Origin: JAAYDS01 sp039680625 | GTDB lineage: Bacteria; Chloroflexota; Anaerolineae; UBA1429 | Length of the DNA stretch: 11,286 nucleotides | Direction of reading: 5' to 3' | Assembly: GCA_039680625.1 (NCBI GenBank) | Contig: JBDKSN010000106.1 | Coordinates: forward strand, 1-11,286 | Part shown: positions 6,427 to 11,286 of the stretch, one piece after another | How the letters are laid out: each line of letters opens with the position of its first letter | Numbering within the stretch: position 1 is the stretch's first letter | Position numbers and translations under genes: made by a program | The notes under the pieces: model-generated | Databases searched by the model: none | Seen by the model: the letters and a program-made list of their open reading frames with translations, nothing else | Told to the model about the DNA's origin: nothing

Positions 6427-7229
6427 GGAACGTCTCGATCGGCCGGTACGTGCCCGGCACTTCGGCGTTGCACCTGCTCGACTCGCGCGTCAAGGTGGGC
6501 GGCTTCCTCTTGGTGGTCGCGCTGGCGGCGATCGTGAACGGGCTCGCCGGCCTGGCTGCGTTGGTGATCTGGATGCTCATCTTGGTGACGCTGTCGGGCA
6601 TCGGTCTGCGCTCAACCTGGAACAGCATCTATGCAGCGCTGCCCTTCATCGTCGTCTTGCTACTACTGCAACTGGCATTTACCCCCATCCGACCGAGCGA
6701 CCGCATCCTGCTGGCTTGGGGCAGACTGCGATTGAGCTGGCCGGCGGTGCGTCTGGTGATCGTCGCCCTGCTGCGCTTTTTCGTTTTGATGCTGGCCGTC
6801 AGCCTGCTGACGGGCATCACCAGCTCGGGGGCGCTGATTCGCGGCGTCGAGGGGTTGCTCCGGCCATTCACCCACCTTGGCCTGCCCGCGCACGAACTGG
6901 CGTTGGTCGGCTCAGTGGCGCTACGCTTCTTGCCGCTGCTGGGTGAACAGGTCGAGTCGATCGCCATGGCCCAGGCGTCTCGCGGCCTGGCCGACACGCG
7001 CAGCCGCTGGAAGCTCGCGGCCACCGCGAGGCGCGTCGCGCAGTTGATCGTGCCGCTGTTCGTAGATGTCTACCGCCGCTCAGAAGAGCTGGCCTTGGCG
7101 ATGCAAGCGCGCTGCTACAACGGCGGCAAGGGGCGCACGCATCTGATCCAAGAACGGCTTACCCCGCGAGACTGGCTTGCTCTGGCGATACTGCTGGTGA
7201 GCAGCGCCCTCGTCGCGGCGCTGCCCTAG
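6405..7229 (+). CDS. ecfT: ECF transporter transmembrane subunit T
   Basis: A 274-residue integral membrane protein that links the two ATPases to the substrate-binding S component. The N-terminal YVPGTSALHLLDSRVK block is typical of the family. Several hydrophobic helices follow (about residues 31-62, 73-93, 112-138). Near the C-terminus are the two short alanine-arginine coupling motifs that dock into the ATPase grooves: ASRG in AQASRGL and ARC in MQARCY. The start ATG at 6405 is preceded by GAGGAGG and overlaps the end of ecfA2 by 22 bases. A full set of A1, A2 and T next to its own S component makes this a dedicated (group I) ECF transporter. Confidence 0.92.
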   Translation: MASLEGLRNVSIGRYVPGTSALHLLDSRVKVGGFLLVVALAAIVNGLAGLAALVIWMLILVTLSGIGLRSTWNSIYAALPFIVVLLLLQLAFTPIRPSDRILLAWGRLRLSWPAVRLVIVALLRFFVLMLAVSLLTGITSSGALIRGVEGLLRPFTHLGLPAHELALVGSVALRFLPLLGEQVESIAMAQASRGLADTRSRWKLAATARRVAQLIVPLFVDVYRRSEELALAMQARCYNGGKGRTHLIQERLTPRDWLALAILLVSSALVAALP

Positions 7230-7254
7230 ATAGACCTGCCACAGGAGAAAGCTC

Positions 7255-7986
7255 ATGGATGACCAAGGCATTCGTCGTGTCGTGTTGGCCGGCGTCTTGC
7301 TTGCGCTGACGCTGCTGCTCGTGTTCACCCGCATTGGCATGATCCCCATGCCCACACCGGCAGGCAACGCCACCATCGCACATATCCCGGCGATCATCGG
7401 CGGCCTGCTCGAAGGCCCTCTCGTAGGCCTCATCGTAGGTCTCGGCTTTGGCTTTGCGTCGTTCGTCAACGCGACCACGCCCATGTTCAAAGACCCCATG
7501 GTAGCCATCCTGCCGCGGCTGTTCATCGGCGTGGTGGCGGCGTTGGCCTATGGCGGCGTACGTAGACTCAACAAGAGGGGCTTGTCGGCTATTGCCGGTA
7601 TCCTCCTGATCGTGCTGTTAGCCGCCGCCTGGCAAATCCATGCCGACAAGCCTATCCTAGGCATTGTCTGGGCCGTTCTGGCTGTGGCCCTGGGTGTTGG
7701 CTTGTGGTTCTGGCTGCGTCACCAAGAACTGGCGCTAGTGCGCGTGGGCATTGCGGCGGGCTTGGGTTCGTTGACCAATACCGTGCTGGTTTTGGGCATG
7801 GCTGTGGTACGCCAGTATATGACAGCCCCTGTCGCCCTGGTCACTGGCCTCACCCACGGCTTGCCCGAGATGATCGTCTCGGCCCTGATCACCATCGGTG
7901 TGGTGGCGGCGATCCGCAACCTGGGAGGGCGACGCAAGCGGCGCCCGGCTGGGACGCGCCGCTCGGGTGCAACGAAGGAGGGCTAA
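7255..7986 (+). CDS. ECF transporter S component, probably for pantothenate or a relative
   Basis: A 243-residue membrane protein that should bind the vitamin and associate with EcfT. Features of the ECF S-component fold include a first helix with a GxxxA contact (G13-A17), the block ATIAHIPAIIGGLLEGPLVG (39-58), LPRLFIGVVAALAY (86-99), GSLTNTVLVLG (171-181) and GLPEMIVSALI (202-212). This pattern is the kind I associate with PanT-like S components, and coaX and coaBC follow directly, so pantothenate or pantetheine is the likely substrate; this is inferred. It is longer than the usual 180-200 residues: about residues 109-160 add two hydrophobic stretches (111-127, 133-154) between the fourth and fifth family blocks. 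The C-terminal tail (225-243) is basic. AGGAGA (7243-7248) sets the ATG at 7255. Confidence 0.85.
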   Translation: MDDQGIRRVVLAGVLLALTLLLVFTRIGMIPMPTPAGNATIAHIPAIIGGLLEGPLVGLIVGLGFGFASFVNATTPMFKDPMVAILPRLFIGVVAALAYGGVRRLNKRGLSAIAGILLIVLLAAAWQIHADKPILGIVWAVLAVALGVGLWFWLRHQELALVRVGIAAGLGSLTNTVLVLGMAVVRQYMTAPVALVTGLTHGLPEMIVSALITIGVVAAIRNLGGRRKRRPAGTRRSGATKEG

Positions 7987-7987
7987 G

Positions 7988-8755
7988 GTGCTACTCTGCG
8001 TGGATATCGGCAACACCAACATCGTCTTGGGCGTCTACGATGGCGACCAGCTCCGAGCGCACTGGCGTATCGCTACCGACCAGAACAAGATGGGCGACGA
8101 ATATGGTCTGCAAGCCCTGGGCTTTCTGCAACATGCGGGCATTGCCGTCCAAGACATCACCGGCTCGTGCCTGGCCAGCGTGGTGCCACCGGTAACCGAC
8201 CTCATCCTCGAGATGCTGGCCGAATATCTGGGGCAGCATCCGTTGGTGGTGGGCACCGGCGTGCGCACCGGCGTGGCCATCCGCTATGACAGTCCACGAG
8301 AAGTGGGCGCCGACCGCGTCGTCAATGCCGCGGCGGCCTATCGCTTCTACGGCGGGCCAGCCTGTATCGTCGACCTGGGCACCGCAACCACGTTTGACGC
8401 GCTCTCAGAGCGCGGCGACTATCTGGGGGGCGCGATCGCCCCCGGCATCCGGATGGCTGCCGAGGCGTTGTTCCTGCGCACCGCCAAACTGCCGCGGGTC
8501 GATCTGCATCGACCGCCCAAAGCGATCGGCGCCAACACGGTCGACGCCATGCGCTCGGGCATCCTCTTTGGCTACGTCGGCCTGGTTGAGGGGATGGTGG
8601 CGCGCTTTCGCGAGGAATTGGGGCCAGACATGCGCGTCATCGCCACCGGGGGGCTGGCCGACATCATCGCCGCTGAGACCCACGTGATCGAGCACGTCGA
8701 TCCGTGGCTGACCCTCAAAGGACTGCGCATCATCTACGGACTCAACGAGGAATAG
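7988..8755 (+). CDS. coaX: Type III pantothenate kinase
   Basis: A 255-residue kinase that phosphorylates pantothenate to 4'-phosphopantothenate, the first step of CoA synthesis, in the cytoplasm as a dimer. It has the ASKHA fold motifs: DIGNTN (6-11) at the N-terminus, GADR (107-110) with catalytic D109, DLGTATTFD (129-137), GGAIAPGI (147-154) and TGGLAD (220-225). The GTG start at 7988 is chosen because AAGGAGG (7975-7981) lies six bases before it and the motif DIGNTN then begins at residue 6 as in other CoaX proteins; a longer frame from 7898 would overlap the S component and add a basic stretch foreign to the family. The gap to the S-component stop is one base. Type III kinases do not accept pantothenamides, which bears on the role of the last gene of this operon. 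Confidence 0.95.
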   Translation: MLLCVDIGNTNIVLGVYDGDQLRAHWRIATDQNKMGDEYGLQALGFLQHAGIAVQDITGSCLASVVPPVTDLILEMLAEYLGQHPLVVGTGVRTGVAIRYDSPREVGADRVVNAAAAYRFYGGPACIVDLGTATTFDALSERGDYLGGAIAPGIRMAAEALFLRTAKLPRVDLHRPPKAIGANTVDAMRSGILFGYVGLVEGMVARFREELGPDMRVIATGGLADIIAAETHVIEHVDPWLTLKGLRIIYGLNEE

Positions 8756-8757
8756 CT

Positions 8758-9975
8758 ATGATCCTCCAGGGCGCAAACATCGTCTTGGGCGTCACCGGTG
8801 GCATTGCCGTATACAAGGCGGTCGACTTGTGTAGCAAGCTAGTACAGGCGGGTGCCAGCGTCGATGTGATCATGACCGAGGCGGCGACCCGCTTTGTCAC
8901 TCCCTTGCCTTTCCAGACGATCTCTCAGCATCCCGTATCCGTCGATCCGTTCCAACTGTTGCGCGATATGGATATGGCCCATATCGAGCTCTCGAAAAAG
9001 GCCGATGTCCTGGTGATCGCCCCAGTGACGGCAAACACGCTGGCCAAGCTGGCCAATGGGGTTGCCGACAACCTGTTGACGAGCACGGCGCTGGCTTGCA
9101 CCGCGCCGCTCGTACTCGCTCCGGCGATGGACGCCGACATGTGGGCGCATCCGGCCACGCAGGAAAACCTGGCGCGGCTGGTCGCTCGCGGCGCTGTGAT
9201 CGTCGGCCCCGAAGAGGGCCGGCTCGCCTCGGGACGCATGGGCCGCGGGCGCCTCACCGATGTGCCGACGATCCTCGGCGCCATTCGCCAGACACTGGGC
9301 CGCAACGGGCCTCTGGCAGGTATGCGGCTGCTCGTCACAGCCGGCGGCACCCAAGAGCCCCTCGACCCTGTTCGCTATCTCAGCAACCGATCGTCGGGCA
9401 AGATGGGCTATGCCATCGCCGAGGCCGCCCGCGATGCCGGAGCGACCGTCACGCTCGTGTCTGCGCCCACGAGCCTGCCAGCGCCCTATGGCGTGCAGGT
9501 CGTGCCGGTGCAGACCGCTGCCCAGATGGCCGACGCGGTTTTCGGCGCCCTCGACAGCATCGACGTGTTGGTCATGTCGGCAGCAGTCGCCGACTATCGC
9601 CCAGCGGAGATGGCTACGCACAAGATCAAAAAGACCACGGGCGAGCTCACGCTTGCGCTCACCCGCACGGTAGACATCCTCGCGGCGGTGGCTGAACATC
9701 GAAAGGCTGACCCAGGCCGGCCACGGATCGTCGTCGGATTTGCTGCCGAGACTGAAGACGTGCTCGCCAACGCCCGCGACAAACTCGCGCGCAAACGGCT
9801 GGATCTCATTGTCGCGAACGACGTCTCGGCTAGTGACAGCGGCTTTGGGGTAGACACCAATCGCGCCACCTTGGTCAGCCCCACGGGCGAAGAGGCGCTG
9901 CCGCTAATGACCAAGGTCGAGCTGGCCGAGCGTTTGGTAGAGCACATTGCGAGTCTGCTCAGGAGGCCAGCATGA
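8758..9975 (+). CDS. coaBC: Bifunctional phosphopantothenoylcysteine decarboxylase/phosphopantothenate-cysteine ligase
   Basis: A 405-residue fusion. The N-terminal CoaC flavoprotein (about 1-185) decarboxylates phosphopantothenoylcysteine; the C-terminal CoaB domain (about 186-405) ligates cysteine to phosphopantothenate using CTP. Motifs: GVTGGIAVYK (11-20) for FMN, H75 in MAHIELSKKAD, PAMDADMW (122-129), LASGRMGRGR (156-165), then CoaB VTAGGTQEPLDPVRYLSN (193-210, N210), AAVADYRP (275-282) and KIKK (289-292). The numbering matches E. coli Dfp at H75, N210 and K289. Two CoaC residues differ: N125 is D and the active-site C158 is S. The ATG at 8758 follows GAGG (8747-8750), two bases after the coaX stop. 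Its stop overlaps the next ATG (ATGA, 9972-9975). Confidence 0.95.
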   Translation: MILQGANIVLGVTGGIAVYKAVDLCSKLVQAGASVDVIMTEAATRFVTPLPFQTISQHPVSVDPFQLLRDMDMAHIELSKKADVLVIAPVTANTLAKLANGVADNLLTSTALACTAPLVLAPAMDADMWAHPATQENLARLVARGAVIVGPEEGRLASGRMGRGRLTDVPTILGAIRQTLGRNGPLAGMRLLVTAGGTQEPLDPVRYLSNRSSGKMGYAIAEAARDAGATVTLVSAPTSLPAPYGVQVVPVQTAAQMADAVFGALDSIDVLVMSAAVADYRPAEMATHKIKKTTGELTLALTRTVDILAAVAEHRKADPGRPRIVVGFAAETEDVLANARDKLARKRLDLIVANDVSASDSGFGVDTNRATLVSPTGEEALPLMTKVELAERLVEHIASLLRRPA

Positions 9976-10934
9976 AGCTCTATCCCGGGAGTCTGACGGA
10001 TGTTACCGGGCTACGGGTGGGCCACGCCCACAATGCCGAGGCCCTCACGGGCTGTACGGTGGTGTTATGCGACGAGCCAGCCGTTGTCGGTGGCGAGGTG
10101 CGCGGCCGCGCCCCGGGAACCCGCGAGACCGCACTCCTCGAACCAGGGGGCTTGGTGAACCAGGCCAACGCCGTCTTGTTGACGGGCGGCAGTGCCTTTG
10201 GCCTGGCCGCGGCCGATGGCGTGATGCGCTACCTGGCTGAGCGCGGCATCGGGTATGACACGGGACCGGCCCGCGTGCCCATCGTACCGGCGGCCGTGTT
10301 GTTCGATCTGGGCATCGGCTCGCCCACAGCGTGGCCCGACGCAGCGATGGGCTATGCGGCTTGCATGGCGGCGCTGGCCACGGCGACTGCGCAAGGCAAC
10401 GTGGGCGCGGGCATGGGGGCTACAGTGGGCAAGCTGGCCGGTGCGGCTCAGGCCACCAAGGGCGGCTTGGGCATGGCCAGCCTCTCGGTGGGCGAGCTGG
10501 TAGTAGCCGCCCTGGTAGCCTGCAATGCGCTTGGCGAGGTGCACGATCCATACACGGGCGAGGTGTTGGCGGGCGTACGCGCCGCCGAGGCGCCAGGCTT
10601 TCTCTCCGTGGACGAGCTCTTTGAGAGCGCCCCACCGGCCGTGGGCAACACGGTGATCGGCGTAGTCGCTTGCAACGCCGTGCTCGACCAGGCCGAGGCG
10701 AACCGGCTGGCCATGTCGGGGCAGGACGGCCTGGCGAGGGTCGTCCGACCAGCGCACACGCTCTATGATGGAGACACCATCTTCGCCCTGGCTACCGCCA
10801 AGGTGACGGCGAACGCGGTGCTGCTCACTCACCTGGCGATCGAGTGCGTCGCCCGAGCCACAGCCAACGCGGTGCTCGCCTGTCACGGCGTTGCTGAGGC
10901 GCCAAGTGGTACGGAATGGCGTAACGTCACGTAA
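9972..10934 (+). CDS. P1/DmpA-family N-terminal nucleophile hydrolase (candidate pantetheine-type amidase)
   Basis: A 320-residue member of the DmpA/P1 hydrolase family, which includes L-aminopeptidase/D-esterase DmpA, nylon oligomer hydrolase NylC and the pantetheine hydrolase ThnT. These proteins cut themselves so that a new N-terminal Ser/Thr becomes the nucleophile. Here VGNTVIGVV (224-232) places the predicted cut between N226 and T227, giving a 226-residue alpha and a 94-residue beta chain. Other family blocks are LTGGSAFGLAAADGVMRYL (70-88), RVPIVPAAVLFDLG (101-114), GNVGAGMGATVGK (142-154) and HTLYDGDTIFALAT (262-275). There is no signal peptide, so it should be cytoplasmic. AGGAGG (9961-9966) precedes the ATG, which overlaps the coaBC stop. 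Its place in a CoA operon suggests it releases pantothenate from pantetheine-like amides. A general aminopeptidase or beta-peptidase role is the alternative. Confidence 0.85.
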   Translation: MKLYPGSLTDVTGLRVGHAHNAEALTGCTVVLCDEPAVVGGEVRGRAPGTRETALLEPGGLVNQANAVLLTGGSAFGLAAADGVMRYLAERGIGYDTGPARVPIVPAAVLFDLGIGSPTAWPDAAMGYAACMAALATATAQGNVGAGMGATVGKLAGAAQATKGGLGMASLSVGELVVAALVACNALGEVHDPYTGEVLAGVRAAEAPGFLSVDELFESAPPAVGNTVIGVVACNAVLDQAEANRLAMSGQDGLARVVRPAHTLYDGDTIFALATAKVTANAVLLTHLAIECVARATANAVLACHGVAEAPSGTEWRNVT

Positions 10935-10951
10935 AGATACACAGATTAGGA

Positions 10952-10980
10952 TTGACCTCGCGCCGCTGATGCAGTATAAT
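10952..10980 (+). promoter_or_regulatory. Near-consensus sigma70-type promoter
   Basis: TTGACC (10952-10957), a 17-base spacer and TATAAT (10975-10980). The start is expected near 10986-10988. It lies 17 bases after the stop of the P1 hydrolase gene with no clear terminator between, so read-through from the CoA operon may add to it. Confidence 0.75.
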
Positions 10981-10986
10981 ACAGGG

Positions 10987-11263
10987 CGTGAATGCAAAGA
11001 GCGTGCTGATTGCTCCTACAGTTGGCATGTCATTACTAGGAGGCCTCGGCGCCTCGCCTTGTGATGGGCGATAGTGCCGAGACCTCTTGTGCGTCTCGAC
11101 CTAGTGAGGAAAGGGGGAATACCGATAGGCCCGGTTGGCTACTGATCGCTGACCGTGGCGGCACCGTTGGCCGGACAGTGGCTGACGGAGTGTCTCGATC
11201 TGCGCTTTCGCCCGATTCGCTCTGAACAGGTGACGGGACCGAGCTTGGCAAAGGAGCAGAGAC
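10987..11263 (+). promoter_or_regulatory. Long structured 5' leader of a downstream gene
   Basis: About 277 bases separate the promoter from the next likely start codon. No convincing long ORF is present. A compound hairpin is clear: TTACTAGG (11033-11040) pairs with CCTAGTGA (11100-11107, one wobble); inside it AGGCCTCGGC (11041-11050) pairs with GCCGAGACCT (11076-11085, one mismatch), capped by TCGCCT (11054-11059) with GGGCGA (11066-11071). A second hairpin pairs 11132-11139 with 11148-11155. CGAGAC (11078-11083) could instead pair with GTCTCG at 11093-11098 or 11192-11197, allowing switching. It has no T tract, and I could not match it to tRNA, tmRNA, RNase P, SRP or a known riboswitch; a T-box is not supported. 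Confidence 0.45.
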
Positions 11264-11286
11264 TTGACTTCCACAGAAGCTTTCGA
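11264..11286 (+). CDS. Probable start of a downstream gene (partial, 5' end only)
   Basis: AAGGAG (11251-11256) stands 7 bases before a TTG at 11264-11266, after which the frame reads M-T-S-T-E-A-F and runs off the window. No ATG or GTG in a suitable position is available in the remaining bases. The product cannot be identified from seven codons. The call rests on the SD and on the upstream promoter and leader. Confidence 0.35.

Noticed and set aside
7898..7987. Longer N-terminus for coaX starting at an ATG inside the S-component gene
   Set aside because: It adds 30 basic residues foreign to the family and lacks a well-placed SD. The GTG at 7988 has AAGGAGG and puts DIGNTN at residue 6.
8704..8757. 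Longer N-terminus for coaBC starting at 8704
   Set aside because: It lies within coaX and has no SD. The ATG at 8758 gives numbering matching E. coli Dfp at H75, N210 and K289.
11151..11175. GTGGCGGCACCG in the last leader, considered as a T-box core
   Set aside because: It deviates from the T-box core TGGNACCGCG by a two-base insertion and later mismatches, and no specifier stem or terminator was recognised.
11036..11251. Minus-strand 71-codon frame in the final intergenic region
   Set aside because: Its Ser/Pro-rich composition, lack of a good SD and position over a structured leader suggest a chance frame.
11105..11280. GAGGAAAG and ACAGAAG, considered as RNase P RNA core elements
   Set aside because: The sequence after GAGGAAAG does not follow the conserved pattern, other conserved blocks are missing, and ACAGAAG falls in the probable coding start.

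Overview
The window is a GC-rich bacterial segment with tight operons, Shine-Dalgarno (SD) sites and sigma70-type promoters. A group I ECF vitamin transporter joined to CoaX and CoaBC, a GH4 glycosidase beside a galactonate dehydratase, and the general protein style suggest a Chloroflexota-type bacterium. That placement is an impression from reading, not a phylogeny.

Layout. (1) 1-228: possible 3' end of an upstream gene, holding a near-consensus promoter at 165-192. (2) 225-1997 (+): a complete ABC exporter half-transporter that appears to start at a CTG codon. (3) 2030-4477 (-): a two-gene sugar catabolic operon, a GH4 alpha-galactosidase-like enzyme followed by a DgoD-like D-galactonate dehydratase, convergent with the exporter. 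(4) 4478-4726: a 249-bp divergent control region with two promoters whose -35 boxes abut, a dyad on the minus-strand -10, repeated copies of the 9-mer GCGCGGGCA, and an intrinsic terminator just before the next gene, which looks like an attenuated or riboswitch-type leader. (5) 4727-10934 (+): seven tightly packed genes, ecfA1-ecfA2-ecfT-S component-coaX-coaBC-P1/DmpA-like hydrolase. (6) 10935-11286: a consensus promoter, a long leader with strong hairpins, and the probable first codons of another gene.

How the genes work together. The ECF module and S component probably import pantothenate or a relative. CoaX phosphorylates pantothenate, and CoaBC adds cysteine and decarboxylates to 4'-phosphopantetheine. 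The last gene belongs to the autoprocessing DmpA/P1 family, which includes the pantetheine hydrolase ThnT. The operon may therefore form a salvage route: import, cleavage of pantetheine-type amides to pantothenate, then entry into CoA synthesis. Further points of interest are an ECF ATPase pair whose departures from consensus both fall in one composite ATP site, an S component with an apparent extra membrane hairpin, and a CoaC domain lacking two residues known from E. coli Dfp.
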